Below, piece after piece: positions 29,886 through 40,299 of a stretch of DNA of 64,000 bases. The DNA lies in the NCBI RefSeq assembly GCF_000507845.1, contig NZ_KI669454.1, positions 1,590,746-1,654,745 on the forward strand. Reading direction: 5' to 3'. Below the pieces are notes generated by a model, which searched no databases, was not told the origin of the DNA, and saw nothing but the letters and a program-made list of their open reading frames with translations. Numbering within the stretch: position 1 is the first letter of the stretch; each line of letters starts with the position of its first letter. The position numbers were made by a program, and so were the translations under genes. This DNA comes from Helicobacter macacae MIT 99-5501. GTDB taxonomy: Bacteria; Campylobacterota; Campylobacteria; Campylobacterales; Helicobacteraceae.

Positions 29886-31109
29886 ATGCCAAACCAAAAA
29901 ACCAACATATTTCTACCATACAGCACACAGCTAATTGATAAGCGCGACATAAAGCGCGTAAAATCCGCACTAAAATCCCCGCTTTTGACACAGGGCGAGC
30001 TATGCGAGGAGTTTGAGGGCAAAATCGCCAAATACATAGGAGCAAAATACGCGCTTTGCTTTAATTCTGCGACTTCCGCGCTGTATTGCGCGTATCGTTG
30101 CGCCTTTAAGCAAGGGCAAAGTGTGATAACCACGCCAAATAGCTTTGTGGCTACGGCAAATATGCTCCTTGCGTGCGGGTGCAAGCCCATATTTGCTGAT
30201 ATTTTAGATGATGGCAACATAAGCGTAGAATCCATAAAATCCCTGCTAACAACAAAAATCAAAAACACCACAGACAATAATGCAAAAGCGCAAAATATCG
30301 CAGGAATCGTAAGCGTGGATTTCGCAGGCAAAAGTGTAGAAGCAAAATCAATAAAATCCATTGCCAAAGCGCACAATCTAGCCTTTGTCTCTGATAGCTC
30401 TCACGCCTTTGGTGGCGAGCTAGATGGGCGCAAAATCGGCACTTTTGCAGATGTGAGTATTTTTAGCTTTCACGCCATAAAGCCTATCACAACCGCAGAG
30501 GGCGGAGCGATTATCACAAACGATAAATCTATCTATGAGAGAGCAAAACTTTTGCGCTCACACGGGCTTAGCAAGATTTCACTTTGGGATAGTGAGGTGC
30601 AAGATTTTGGGTTTAATTTCCGCTTAAACGAATTGCAAGCCGCACTAGGACTATCACAGCTAGAAAAAATCGATGAGTTTCTAGACAAGCGAGAAAAAAT
30701 CGCTAAAATCTATGATGAGGCTTTTTATGAAAATCCAAAATTTGCCAAAGAATACTTTACCCCCACCCACGCGCAAAATCCTCCAAATATCAAAAGCACA
30801 AATCATCTCTACCCTATCTTATTGTCAAATAAGCTAATCCCACACAAAGAAGCGATTTTTAGGGCATTGCAAGCAAGGGGGCTGGGTGTGCAGGTGCATT
30901 ATAAGCCGATTTTTGATTATGAGCTGTTTAGAGATTGTGTGCGAGATGGACAAACAAAACAACACCAAGCAAAAAGCCAAGCAAGACACAAAGCAAGGCA
31001 ATGGTATGAAGCTGAAATCTCTATCCCACTTCATCAAGCGATGAGCAAAAAAGACATAAAATACTGCATAAAATCCGTTCTAGAAGTGTTTAGAAATGCG
31101 TATAGATAG
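29886..31109 (+). CDS. pseC: UDP-4-amino-4,6-dideoxy-GlcNAc/altrosamine transaminase of pseudaminic acid synthesis
   Basis: A PLP aminotransferase of the DegT/DnrJ/EryC1 family. The Schiff-base lysine is K199 in FSFHAIKPITTAEGGAI and the PLP aspartate is in VSDSSHAFGG. PseC makes the amino sugar intermediate of pseudaminic acid, which decorates Helicobacter flagellins; flaA is in this window at 41897. A short polar insertion is at about 128-137. The gene follows trmL by 39 bases. Other sugar transaminases are possible, but the N-terminal LPYSTQLIDKRDIKRV block fits PseC. Confidence 0.85.
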   Translation: MPNQKTNIFLPYSTQLIDKRDIKRVKSALKSPLLTQGELCEEFEGKIAKYIGAKYALCFNSATSALYCAYRCAFKQGQSVITTPNSFVATANMLLACGCKPIFADILDDGNISVESIKSLLTTKIKNTTDNNAKAQNIAGIVSVDFAGKSVEAKSIKSIAKAHNLAFVSDSSHAFGGELDGRKIGTFADVSIFSFHAIKPITTAEGGAIITNDKSIYERAKLLRSHGLSKISLWDSEVQDFGFNFRLNELQAALGLSQLEKIDEFLDKREKIAKIYDEAFYENPKFAKEYFTPTHAQNPPNIKSTNHLYPILLSNKLIPHKEAIFRALQARGLGVQVHYKPIFDYELFRDCVRDGQTKQHQAKSQARHKARQWYEAEISIPLHQAMSKKDIKYCIKSVLEVFRNAYR

Positions 31110-31164
31110 TGATATTTTTTAAGCAAAACTAGATTTTGCTTTTTTTATAAAAGTTTTTGCAAAA

Positions 31165-31199
31165 AAGATTTTGCTAGCAAAAATGCGTAGCAAAATCTT
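31165..31199 (-). terminator. Intrinsic terminator of the TonB-receptor transcript
   Basis: AAGATTTTGCTA at 31165-31176 pairs exactly with 31188-31199. On the minus strand the stem is followed by a run of T (complement of A residues at 31161-31166), as expected for termination of leftward transcription. Confidence 0.65.
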
Positions 31200-31304
31200 A
31201 AAAAATAGCTTTTAGATTTTTTCACTTTTACTTTGCTTTTTATGCTTTGCTTTTTTGCACGCTTTACTTGCCTTGCACCTTTTAGAATTATTGCTTTGTT
31301 TGGC

Positions 31305-33755
31305 TTAAAACTCCCATTTACCTGCGATATAGTAGCTTCTCCCCTCCCCTGCTAGATAAGTCCTAGTATTTGTAGTTGTTTGCCCTCTAGCCGAGCTAGA
31401 GCTACTTTGATAAGCGACATAAAAGCTATCATACACATTTCGCACGCCCGCACTTATGCTAAATCCATTATAAGCGTAAGTAAATCCTATATCCCCTAGC
31501 ACATATCCTCCACGATTCATTAGCGCGTAGTTGTTATCCACTTGTTGTCCATAGTAGCTGTTGTTATAAAAAATATTTAGAGAATGCTTGCCTACTTTTA
31601 TAGCTTGCACATTTGCTAGCAAACTTACCTTCACTATTGGCACATAAGGGATTTGCTTGCCCTCTTGGCTTGCATCACTCGCACCTATGGCATTGGCATT
31701 AAACATAGCAGTTTCATCTCTCCCCTTTAGCACATTTGAGTAGTTAAAATTTATCGATTCTTGCAAACTCAAAATCTTATCAAAAAGTCGCTGTTTGCCC
31801 ACAAACTCAAAGCCAAATCGTTGCGTCTCGCCAAGATTAAAAAAATTTCTTACAGCAGTTTGATAGATATAGCGGATTTCATTAAATGAGTGCGTATAAT
31901 ACGCACTTGCAGAAAAGCTAGAAAACAAAAACTCATCTCTCCACCCTATCTCACCTGTGAAATACTGCTCTGGCTTAATGTTTGATTTTGCAAATTCTTT
32001 TGAAGTATTACTTGTGCTAATTGCGTTTATAATCTGTGCGACACTAGGGCTAATAAACCCTATCTCGCCTTTGGCATATACAGTTCCCGCCTCGCCGTAG
32101 TGAAATGCTGGAGTGATTTCAGCTGCATAGTTTGCCTTAATATCTTGGCGTGAGCCCACACTGCTTACAATGTTGGTAGGTGGAATAGCAAATCTTGTAA
32201 CCGCAGTTCTATCCACATCATAATATACCACTTCCCCTCTTGCACCACCTGTGAGTGAGAAATATTTACTCGGCATAAACGAATCTAGCAAATACACTCC
32301 ACCACTATATCTCACTCCCTCACGCTTATCGCTACTTCCGCTATTTGCGCTACTGATTTCGACATTATTATCTAGCCCTACATAGAGTTTATTATTTTTG
32401 GTGCTATGCTTTAGCTTTAGAAACACACCTGCGTTGTGATTGCTATTTGTGCCTGTGATATTTGCATTTGCAATCGTTGGGTCGCCTGAAATTTCAGGGA
32501 AAGCAAAATCACTAAATGAATAAAATCCAAGTGCGCTAAAGCCCAAATGCTGACTAAAATCTGCGCTATATTTCAAAGAAGCCTGCACCAAATCCTGCAT
32601 AACAACGCCATTTAAAGTAGCTTGCGTGGGTGTGCTATATCGCTCTTGCTTCATTGCAGAGATAGATTTTTCTTGTGTGCCGTTTATAAATTTATTATTA
32701 TAGCCTGCAAAAAATTGATAAGATTTTGCATAGTTCGCACTAAAATCTAGCTTGTGTTTTTCGCTGATTTGGTATGAGGCTTGCAAAGAAGCATAAGCAT
32801 TTTTGGTGTATTCTCTCGGGCGCAAGCCATTTTTGTAGGCATAAGATACATTTGCACTTATGAATGCTTTGTCCTTGATATTATAGCCTCCACCTACGCT
32901 TGCTTTGCCGCTTAGAGCTTCTTTTGCTTCGTATGCCACTCCCTCTAGGCTGACCCTGCCATAATTTTTGCTAGGCTTTTTGGTAATGATATTTACCACA
33001 CCACCGCGTGTGCCACTACCATATAGCACAGAGCCACCACCCGCAAGCACTTCTATGGACTCTATGTCGTTAATGTCTATGAGATTAAATGGATTTGCTC
33101 CATTTAGCGAAAAGCCATTGCGGCTCGCGCCATAGCCTGTGTCGTTTATATTGATTGGCACGCCATTTATGTATGTTTTTACAGATTTGATTGCATCTAA
33201 GCCCTGCCCTCGAATGTCGATTTGTCTTTGCCCATTTGCACTGGGGGTAAGCGTGATAGAGGCTTGGTGTGAGAGGGCTTGCTCTAAGTCTGCATATCCT
33301 TTGTTTGCCAAGTCCTCCTTATTGATAAAAATAGCATTTTCTCTATTCATTTCTCGCTTTGGTGCGCTAGCACTTACTCTCCCCAAATCTTTTGCTTCTA
33401 AGTTTTTGTAGCTTGCTTGGGTATCTAAATCATCTTGTGTGTTTTGACTAGAGTGATTGCTTGAAGTGCTTTGAGGAGATAAATCCTGCGAAGTGCTTGC
33501 GGGATTTGTAGTGGTTGTAGCGTTTGTAGTAGTTGTGGTGTTTGTGTTATTTGTGGTGTCTAACGCGGAATCGATTTTATCCCTAGATTTCACGCTTTGT
33601 GGCTCTTTGGATTCTAGGCTAGTTTGCGCTAGGATTACTCTCTCTCTCTCTCTCTCGTTGTCTGCATTTAGCTCTACTGAAATAGCACTTTGAGATAGCA
33701 GCATAGTAGCCAAAGTCGCGCTCAAAGTCGCACTAATGTGGGTATGCCTTTTCAT
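31305..33755 (-). CDS. TonB-dependent outer-membrane receptor, phase-variable
   Basis: An 816-residue receptor with signal peptide (cleavage near AISVEL), a polar T/N/S-rich spacer to about residue 125, a plug domain (RENAIFINKEDLANKGYADLEQAL to about 270, with VEVLAGGGSVLYGSGT-like and GGVVNIITKK signatures) and a 22-strand-type barrel ending in YYIAGKWEF. It takes up iron complexes or similar ligands energised by TonB; the ligand is not evident. Just after the signal peptide the codons for RERERV form an AG repeat, so translation can switch. The frame is currently open. The upstream region has A/T-rich elements that may bind Fur. Confidence 0.88.
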   Translation of the reverse strand: MKRHTHISATLSATLATMLLSQSAISVELNADNERERERVILAQTSLESKEPQSVKSRDKIDSALDTTNNTNTTTTTNATTTTNPASTSQDLSPQSTSSNHSSQNTQDDLDTQASYKNLEAKDLGRVSASAPKREMNRENAIFINKEDLANKGYADLEQALSHQASITLTPSANGQRQIDIRGQGLDAIKSVKTYINGVPININDTGYGASRNGFSLNGANPFNLIDINDIESIEVLAGGGSVLYGSGTRGGVVNIITKKPSKNYGRVSLEGVAYEAKEALSGKASVGGGYNIKDKAFISANVSYAYKNGLRPREYTKNAYASLQASYQISEKHKLDFSANYAKSYQFFAGYNNKFINGTQEKSISAMKQERYSTPTQATLNGVVMQDLVQASLKYSADFSQHLGFSALGFYSFSDFAFPEISGDPTIANANITGTNSNHNAGVFLKLKHSTKNNKLYVGLDNNVEISSANSGSSDKREGVRYSGGVYLLDSFMPSKYFSLTGGARGEVVYYDVDRTAVTRFAIPPTNIVSSVGSRQDIKANYAAEITPAFHYGEAGTVYAKGEIGFISPSVAQIINAISTSNTSKEFAKSNIKPEQYFTGEIGWRDEFLFSSFSASAYYTHSFNEIRYIYQTAVRNFFNLGETQRFGFEFVGKQRLFDKILSLQESINFNYSNVLKGRDETAMFNANAIGASDASQEGKQIPYVPIVKVSLLANVQAIKVGKHSLNIFYNNSYYGQQVDNNYALMNRGGYVLGDIGFTYAYNGFSISAGVRNVYDSFYVAYQSSSSSARGQTTTNTRTYLAGEGRSYYIAGKWEF
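33638..33656 (-). repeat. (AG)9 dinucleotide repeat in the TonB-receptor coding sequence
   Basis: Nine and a half CT units on the plus strand, AG on the coding strand, at about codons 33-39 of the receptor gene. A change by one unit shifts the frame. The position just behind the signal peptide is typical of contingency loci. Confidence 0.85.
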
Positions 33756-33841
33756 TTTTATTCCTTTTGCAAGATTTTTTTGTGGGTAGGTTTTATTTTT
33801 TATTAAAAGCGATTTTTATTTCGCTTAAATAAAAATAGCGC

Positions 33842-33872
33842 ATTATAATACAAAAAAATAATAATAAAATAA
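33842..33872 (-). promoter_or_regulatory. Promoter and possible Fur-binding region of the TonB receptor
   Basis: On the minus strand TATAAT is the complement of 33842-33847, 87 bases before the start codon. Directly upstream is an A/T-only stretch with AATAATAAT-type spacing, which resembles the TAATAATnATTATTA Fur consensus of H. pylori. A short hairpin (AAGCGA/TCGCTT) lies in the leader. Iron regulation is inference. Confidence 0.45.
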
Positions 33873-34226
33873 AAATGCGCTTAATTCTTAAAAATTCTCA
33901 AAAATAGCATCATAATAAGAGTGCCTATAAAAATTTCAAAATAAGTTTTTACTCTAAACAATGCTTGATTTAATCCCACAGCTTTAAATCAAAATCTATT
34001 TTGTGGGACAAATATTTATTTCAAACTCGTTTATCAAAACCGCTTAATGATTTTTGGCAAATTGCTATATCTTAAAAAAAGTTTGGAAAGTGCTTGGAAA
34101 ATATTTGAGGGGTATTTGGAGTTTTTTTGCTGATTTTAGGGATTTTTCAAGGATTTTTTGGTAGGATTTTGGTTTTTATTTCATAAGATTTTGGCGTAGT
34201 TTTAGCTTAAGTATCAAGCATAAAAA
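33873..34226. other. Intergenic region upstream of the TonB receptor and tRNA-Ala
   Basis: About 350 bases of A/T-rich sequence. It contains the upstream part of the leftward receptor promoter and the promoter of the tRNA gene. No coding potential was recognised. Confidence 0.4.
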
Positions 34227-34302
34227 GGGGTGTTAGCTCAGTTGGGAGAGCGCAACGCTGGCAGCGTTGAGGTCAGGGGTTCGAACCCCCTACACTCCAC
34301 CA
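34227..34302 (+). tRNA. tRNA-Ala (anticodon GGC)
   Basis: A 76-base cloverleaf with encoded CCA. The acceptor stem GGGGTGT pairs with ACACTCC, the D-arm is TAGCTCAGTTGGGAGAGC, the anticodon at 34260-34262 is GGC, and the T-arm is GGGGTTCGAACCCC. It reads GCC and GCU alanine codons. Confidence 0.97.
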
Positions 34303-34703
34303 TTTTTTGCCACTATTTTTATTACCACCATTTATTCTCTTGTAGCCTTTTGTTTTTCTTACAAAACCTCATTTATTCTTTTTTACAACCTTTTTGCAAA
34401 ATCACTTCTTAAAGCACATAGTCGCCAAATCTTTTTTAATGTGTTTTTTTTTACATATTTTTTTGCACGCCAAATTTTTATATGAATTTTTTTTTTATAA
34501 GTTTGAGAAAGTATTGAAGTATTTATAAAAATATTTTCAATGATTCTACCAAGCCCAACTTAAAATCTAAGATTCTTGCTAGTAGATAAAACACTAGCAA
34601 GTAATTTTGTGATTTTTTGTGCTTTTTGCTAGATTCCCCCTCCTTGCGCAACATTGATTTTTAGCACCGAGCAAATTCTCACTCCACGCGTGCCACCTCA
34701 CAA
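34303..34703. other. Intergenic region between tRNA-Ala and prpD, with a hairpin
   Basis: About 400 T-rich bases without a supported gene. A nine-base-pair stem at 34575-34583 and 34593-34601 (CTTGCTAGT with its complement) lies 100 bases beyond the prpD stop and may end the leftward prp transcript, although the T-run is weak. Confidence 0.45.
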
Positions 34704-36158
34704 TTACAGCACAAACAAATCACTAAATTCATTAAAATTCATATTAAGCAGGTTTTTATCATTCTCAAACGCGCTTAAAATCATCTCGCACTGCTTTGGC
34801 GAAAATCTAGTCGCTAGATTTGTCCTAAACTTCGCTTCAAGCACGGGGATTCCCTCTTTGCGTCTGCGCTTATGCCCGATTGGGTATTCTACCTCGACTT
34901 TTTGCGTGCTAGAGCCGTCTTTGAAAAATACTTGCACGGCGTTTGCGATACTGCGCTTATCGGCTTCCAAATACTCGCGTGTGTATCGCTCATCGACTTC
35001 TACCACCATTTTTGCGCGTAGCTCATCGATTTGCTTATCGCTCGCTACGCTGTCCTCATAGTCATCAGCCACAAGTCGCCCAAAGATAAGCGGCACGGCA
35101 ACCATATATTGTATGCAGTGGTCTCTATCCGCGGGGTTTGCTAGCTCGCCTACTTTGTTGATGATTCGGTGTCCAGATTCTTGAGTGGTGATGATGATTT
35201 TATCAATCTCATCTAGTCTATCTTTGACTTCGTTATGCAAACTTAGCGCGGCTTCTACGGCAGTTTGCGCGTGAAATTCCGCAGGGAAGCTGATTTTGAA
35301 AAGCACATTTTCCATTACATAGCTACCAAATTCTTGCGGGATTGTGAGCTTTTGCCCTTTCATTTTGACATCGTGGTATCCCCAAAAGCTCGCAGTTAGT
35401 GCGCTTGGATAGCCCATTTCGCCCGTTTTTGCTTTGAGTGCCAAATCCACTCCCCTAGAGCTCGCATCGCCTGCAGCCCAGCTTTTGCGTGAGCCTGTGT
35501 TTGGCGCGTGGCGATAAGTGCGAAGCGCACCACCATCAATAAATGCGTGCGAGACAGCGTTGCGGATTTCGTTAAAATCACAGCCCAAAAGTTTTGCTGC
35601 TACTGCTGTGCTAGCGATACGCACAAGTAGCACGTGGTCTAGCCCCACTTTGTTAAAGCAGTTCTCTAGTGCAAGCACGCCTTGAATCTCGTGCGCTTTT
35701 ATCATCGCTTGTAGCACGCAAGAGACTTTGAGTGCTTCTTTGCCCTCGCTTATGTTTTTGCGACTTACATAGTCTGCCACTGCCCAGATTGCGCCTAGAT
35801 TATCGCTTGGGTGTCCCCACTCTGCAGCTAGCCAAGTATCATTGAAATCTAGCCAGCGCACCATTGCCCCGACATTAAACGCCGCGCGAATAGGCTCTAG
35901 CTGATAGCTTGTGCCCGGCACCTTGCTCCCTAGCGGGCGAAACTCCGCGCCCTCCACGCTTGGTCCTAGTAGCTTTGTGCAAGCAGGATACTTTAGTGCC
36001 AAAATCCCGCACCCTATCGTATCCATTAGGCAGTATTTTGCCGTTTCTATCGCTACATCACTCTTTGCTACAAACTCATCAGCGTATTTTGCGATTTTGG
36101 TTAGTAGCTCATCAAATTCAGGTCGTTTTGCCTCTAGTATTCCCATATCGTTACTCAT
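34704..36158 (-). CDS. prpD: 2-methylcitrate dehydratase PrpD
   Basis: Iron-independent dehydratase of the MmgE/PrpD family, 484 residues. It converts 2-methylcitrate to 2-methyl-cis-aconitate in propionate breakdown. Seen are [36 protein letters not shown] (the active-site block), and [20 protein letters not shown]. It is the last gene of the prpE-prpB-prpC-prpD operon. The next step needs an aconitase; no acnD or prpF is present here, so the housekeeping AcnB probably serves. Confidence 0.93.
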   Translation of the reverse strand: MSNDMGILEAKRPEFDELLTKIAKYADEFVAKSDVAIETAKYCLMDTIGCGILALKYPACTKLLGPSVEGAEFRPLGSKVPGTSYQLEPIRAAFNVGAMVRWLDFNDTWLAAEWGHPSDNLGAIWAVADYVSRKNISEGKEALKVSCVLQAMIKAHEIQGVLALENCFNKVGLDHVLLVRIASTAVAAKLLGCDFNEIRNAVSHAFIDGGALRTYRHAPNTGSRKSWAAGDASSRGVDLALKAKTGEMGYPSALTASFWGYHDVKMKGQKLTIPQEFGSYVMENVLFKISFPAEFHAQTAVEAALSLHNEVKDRLDEIDKIIITTQESGHRIINKVGELANPADRDHCIQYMVAVPLIFGRLVADDYEDSVASDKQIDELRAKMVVEVDERYTREYLEADKRSIANAVQVFFKDGSSTQKVEVEYPIGHKRRRKEGIPVLEAKFRTNLATRFSPKQCEMILSAFENDKNLLNMNFNEFSDLFVL

Positions 36159-36235
36159 TGTGTTCTCCTTTGGTTTAAGTTTAAGTTTTGATTACGCGTT
36201 TTTAAGTCTAGATTCTAGAATCTAGACTTGTGAGC

Positions 36236-37363
36236 TTAGCGATTTTTAAGCTCTACAAAGCCACGAGGTGGCACGCCTATATACTCACTGCTAGGGCGGA
36301 TAATTTTGTTATTTGCCCTTTGCTCTTTTATGTGCGCAGTCCAGCCAGAAACCCTACTCATTATAAAAATGGGCGTGAAGTATTCTGTGGGGATTCCCAT
36401 AAAGTGATATGCCGAAGCACTATAAAAATCCGCATTTGGTGGCAAGTTTGGCTTTTTTTCTTTCATTAGTGATTCGATTGCTTCGCTCACTTTGAATAAA
36501 AGCGTGTCGCCTCCTAGCTTCTTGCTCCACTCTTTGATAAGCGCGTTTCGCGGGTCGCCACCTGCGCCATAGATTCTATGTCCAAATCCCATTAGCAACT
36601 GCTTTGTCTCTAGCTTGTGATTTACGCCAGCTATGGCTTCATCTACGCTAGAGAAGCTCTCTATGAGGTGCATTGCTGCTTCATTTGCCCCACCGTGAAG
36701 CGGTCCTCTTAGCGCACCGATAGCCGCTGCCACCGCGCTAAAAATATCACTTCGTGTGGAAGCACAAATCCTAGCTGTAAAAGTCGAGGCGTTAAACTCG
36801 TGCTCGGCGTAGAGGATAAGCGAGCAGTGCATAGCCTTGATAAACTCGCTTGGCGGATTTTCCCCCTTTAGCTTTTCTAAAAAATACCCCGCGATAGAAT
36901 CTTGATTGCTTGCAAAATCAATTTCCTTGCCCTTATACACAAAGTTGTGCCAAAAGCATAGCACGCTAGGTAGCACGCCAAGCAAGCGGATAATCTTGCT
37001 ATCTTGGTCGCTAAAATCCTCGCTCTCTCCCTCTAGCGCACCAAGTGTCGCCACCGCGCTTTGCATAAGGTTCATAGGATGCACGCCTTTTGGGATTTGC
37101 TTTAGGACTTCTTTTAGCTCTTTTGGTAGCCCTCTTTGCGCGGCGATTTTAGATTTGTATTCAGCAAGTTTGTTTGCATTTGGTAGCTCGCCAAACTGCA
37201 ACAAATACGCCACTTCCTCAAACTCACAATGATGAGCCAAATCCTCGATAGCATAGCCATAGTAATTTAGCCCATTTCCTAGCCCGCAGGTGCATATCGC
37301 GCTTTGTCCAGCGATGATTCCTGCTAAGCCGCCACTTTTTTTACTCGCTTCACTTTTACTCAT
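36236..37363 (-). CDS. prpC: 2-methylcitrate synthase PrpC
   Basis: Citrate-synthase family enzyme of 375 residues that joins propionyl-CoA and oxaloacetate. The histidine sites are in GALRGPLHGGANEAAM and GFGHRIYG, and the CoA-binding end is MSRVSGWTAHIKEQ. The short length and the operon context point to methylcitrate rather than citrate synthase. It lies 77 bases before prpD and 47 after prpB. Confidence 0.93.
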   Translation of the reverse strand: MSKSEASKKSGGLAGIIAGQSAICTCGLGNGLNYYGYAIEDLAHHCEFEEVAYLLQFGELPNANKLAEYKSKIAAQRGLPKELKEVLKQIPKGVHPMNLMQSAVATLGALEGESEDFSDQDSKIIRLLGVLPSVLCFWHNFVYKGKEIDFASNQDSIAGYFLEKLKGENPPSEFIKAMHCSLILYAEHEFNASTFTARICASTRSDIFSAVAAAIGALRGPLHGGANEAAMHLIESFSSVDEAIAGVNHKLETKQLLMGFGHRIYGAGGDPRNALIKEWSKKLGGDTLLFKVSEAIESLMKEKKPNLPPNADFYSASAYHFMGIPTEYFTPIFIMSRVSGWTAHIKEQRANNKIIRPSSEYIGVPPRGFVELKNR

Positions 37364-37410
37364 TGTTACTCTCCTTTTTTATGATTTATGTGGATTTGTC
37401 TTACGCAACG

Positions 37411-38289
37411 CTATTTTTTAAACAACTCATCAAGTTTGTTTTCATACGTATAATAATCAAGCATTGCATAAAGCTCCTCACGCGTTTCCATTATATCAAG
37501 CACATCTTTTTGATGCCCATTTGCCAAAATCGACTTATACACGGTATTTGCCGCCTTGCTCATCGCACGATTTGCCGAGAGAGGATAGAGCACCATTGAG
37601 ATTCCCGCACCCTTTAGCTCATCTGCGCTAAAGTAAGGCGTCTTGCCAAATTCTGTGATATTTGCTAGCACAGGGACTTTGACAGCTTTGACAAAGGCAG
37701 AATACTCCTCAAGTGTATGCACTGCTTCGGCAAATATCATCTCTGCTCCCGCTTCCACATAAGCCACAGCGCGCTCGATTGCTTTATCCTGTCCCTCGAT
37801 AGCGTGCGCATCGGTGCGTGCCATAACGACAAATTCACTATCGATTTTGGCATCCATTGCAGCTTTTATCCTATCGCACATTTCTTGCGTGCTTACTAGC
37901 TCTTTGTTTGGGCGATGTCCGCAACGCTTTTGTGCGACTTGGTCTTCTATGTGCGTAGCGGCTGCACCTGCGCGGATTAGCTCTTTTATCGTGCGAGCAA
38001 TATTAAACGCCCCACCAAAGCCCGTATCACAATCCACAAGCAGGGGCGTATCCACGCGCGAAGTGATTCTACGCACATCGATACAAAAATCCTCTAGCCC
38101 CACGATTCCCAAATCAGGTAGCCCATAGCTCACGCTTGCCACGCCCGAGCCAGAGATATAGATTGCCTTATGCCCGATTTTGGTGGCTTGCAGCGCGGAG
38201 TATGCGTTTGGTGTGCCTACGATTAGCAAAGGAGAATTTTCCTTTAATGCCTGCCTAAATCTCTTTCCTGCTGAAGTTATGTTACTCAT
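37411..38289 (-). CDS. prpB: 2-methylisocitrate lyase PrpB
   Basis: A 292-residue member of the isocitrate lyase superfamily that splits 2-methylisocitrate to pyruvate and succinate. The magnesium-binding DCDTGFGG and the catalytic [12 protein letters not shown] loop are intact. The order and strand fit the prp operon. Confidence 0.94.
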   Translation of the reverse strand: MSNITSAGKRFRQALKENSPLLIVGTPNAYSALQATKIGHKAIYISGSGVASVSYGLPDLGIVGLEDFCIDVRRITSRVDTPLLVDCDTGFGGAFNIARTIKELIRAGAAATHIEDQVAQKRCGHRPNKELVSTQEMCDRIKAAMDAKIDSEFVVMARTDAHAIEGQDKAIERAVAYVEAGAEMIFAEAVHTLEEYSAFVKAVKVPVLANITEFGKTPYFSADELKGAGISMVLYPLSANRAMSKAANTVYKSILANGHQKDVLDIMETREELYAMLDYYTYENKLDELFKK

Positions 38290-38376
38290 TTTGAACTCCT
38301 TATTTTAAAATTTAAATTCTAGAAAATGCTTGATTTCGCGCTTAAAAATCTGCAAAACCCGCTCTTATCAAAAAAC

Positions 38377-40299
38377 CTACTTCGCGCTTGGCTCTTCTTT
38401 TTTAGCCTCTTTTGGGTAGCCAAGTTTTGCGATTGCCTCCTTGCAACTATCAAGCACACTCACATCTTCGATAGTCGCAGGGATAGCGTATTCTACGCCA
38501 TCAGCGATTTCTCGCAAAGTCTTGCGCAAGATTTTGCCACTTCGCGTTTTTGGCAGGGCATTTACCACCGCTGCGGTTTTAAATGACGCTACCGCGCCGA
38601 TTTCGTGGCGCACAAGAGAAACCACGCCATCTACGATTCCCTTGTGGTCGCGCTCGATTCCTTGCTTTAGCACGATAAAGCCAAATGGAATCTCGCCCTT
38701 TAGCTCATCATTCACGCCGATTACCGCGCATTCTGCGACATCGGGGTGCTTAGAGATGACTTCCTCCATTTCGCCTGTGGATAGTCTGTGCCCAGCGACA
38801 TTGATTATGCCGTCCATTCGCCCTAGCACATAGACATAGCCGTCTTTGTCGATATAGCCTGTGTCGCCTGTGAGGTAGTAGCCTTTGAAATGCTCCAAAT
38901 AGCCCTTGCGATACCGCTCCTCATTTTCCCAGATTCCCATTAGGCACGCAGGCGGAAGCGGTAGCTTAATACACAGCGCACCTTTTTTGCCCGCTTTTAG
39001 CTCTTTGCCATCTTCGCCTAGCACTTTTAGATTAAACCCCGGTGTAGGCTTAGTAGGGCTTCCGGGCTTGACAGGCATAGGGTCTAGCCCCATAGGATTT
39101 GCCGCTATCGCCCAGCCTGTCTCTGTCTGCCACCAATTATCAATCACAGGCTTGCCTGTAACCTTTGCAATCCACTTTAGCGTATCGCTATCGCACCGCT
39201 CGCCCGCGACAAAAATACTTCGCAAGCTATCAAGGTTGTATTTTTTGGCTAGCTCGCCTTTAGAATCTTCTCGCTTAATCGCACGAAATGCCGTAGGCGC
39301 GGAAAACAAAATATTGACTTTGTATTCATCGATGATTCTCCAAAAGCTCGCAGGATTTGGCGTGCGCACGGGCTTGCCCTCATAGACAATCGTAGTGCAA
39401 CCATTCATAAGTGGCGCATACACGATATATGAGTGTCCAACCACCCAGCCTACATCAGAAGCAGTGAAAAAGACATCGCCCTCTTTGGCGTTATAGATAT
39501 TATCCATACTCCACTTCATCGCCACAGAATGCCCACCATTTGAGCGGATAACGCCCTTTGGCGTGCCTGTCGTGCCCGAAGTGTAGAGGATATAAAGCGG
39601 GTCGGTTGCGAGCACAGGCACAGGCTCTACGGGGTGGGTTTTCTCCTCCTCCACTTCCCAATCGACATCTCTCCAAGGAAGCATACTTGCCTTATACTGC
39701 GGTCGTTGCCACACGATACAAGTAGTGGGCTTATGTTGGGATTTTTTGATTGCTTCATCTAAGATAGGCTTATACTCAATGATATTGCTTACCTCGATTC
39801 CACAGCTTGCTGTCATTATCACGCGGGGCTTTGCGTCCTCTATCCTCATCGCTAGCTCGTGGGAGGCAAACCCCCCAAACACCACGCTATGAATCGCCCC
39901 AAGCCTCGCACACGCAAGCATAGCAATCACTGCCTCTGGAATCATCGGCATATAGATGATGACTCTATCGCCTTTGACTACGCCTTTGTTTGCCAAAATC
40001 CCCGCTGTCTTTGCCACCCTATCGCGTAGCTGCTTGTAGGTGTATTTTTTCTTTGTGTCTGTTACGGGGGAGTCATAGATGAGGGCTAGCTGGTCGCCTC
40101 TGCCGTGATGAATGTGCAAGTCAAGCGCGTTGTAGCAGGTATTCATACAGCCCCCTACAAACCACCTATAATGCTCGCCACTATCATCAAGCACATTGTC
40201 CCATTCATTATACCAATGCACTTTTTGGGCTGCCTCTGCCCAAAAAGCCTCTGGATTTTCTATTGACCGTTTGTATGTTTCATCATAAATTATTCCCAT
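38377..40299 (-). CDS. prpE: Propionyl-CoA synthetase PrpE
   Basis: AMP-forming acyl-CoA synthetase of 640 residues. The ATP loop YTSGTTGTPKGV, the block VGWVVGHSYIVYAPL and the C-terminal PKTRSGKILRKTLR with the regulatory lysine are present. The N-terminus (YDETYKRSIENPEAFWAEAA) and the context mark propionate rather than acetate as the main substrate. A strong AGGAGG ribosome binding site precedes the start. First gene of the operon, divergent from the HTH gene at 40686. Lysine acetylation control is known for the family, not shown here. Confidence 0.92.
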   Translation of the reverse strand: MGIIYDETYKRSIENPEAFWAEAAQKVHWYNEWDNVLDDSGEHYRWFVGGCMNTCYNALDLHIHHGRGDQLALIYDSPVTDTKKKYTYKQLRDRVAKTAGILANKGVVKGDRVIIYMPMIPEAVIAMLACARLGAIHSVVFGGFASHELAMRIEDAKPRVIMTASCGIEVSNIIEYKPILDEAIKKSQHKPTTCIVWQRPQYKASMLPWRDVDWEVEEEKTHPVEPVPVLATDPLYILYTSGTTGTPKGVIRSNGGHSVAMKWSMDNIYNAKEGDVFFTASDVGWVVGHSYIVYAPLMNGCTTIVYEGKPVRTPNPASFWRIIDEYKVNILFSAPTAFRAIKREDSKGELAKKYNLDSLRSIFVAGERCDSDTLKWIAKVTGKPVIDNWWQTETGWAIAANPMGLDPMPVKPGSPTKPTPGFNLKVLGEDGKELKAGKKGALCIKLPLPPACLMGIWENEERYRKGYLEHFKGYYLTGDTGYIDKDGYVYVLGRMDGIINVAGHRLSTGEMEEVISKHPDVAECAVIGVNDELKGEIPFGFIVLKQGIERDHKGIVDGVVSLVRHEIGAVASFKTAAVVNALPKTRSGKILRKTLREIADGVEYAIPATIEDVSVLDSCKEAIAKLGYPKEAKKEEPSAK

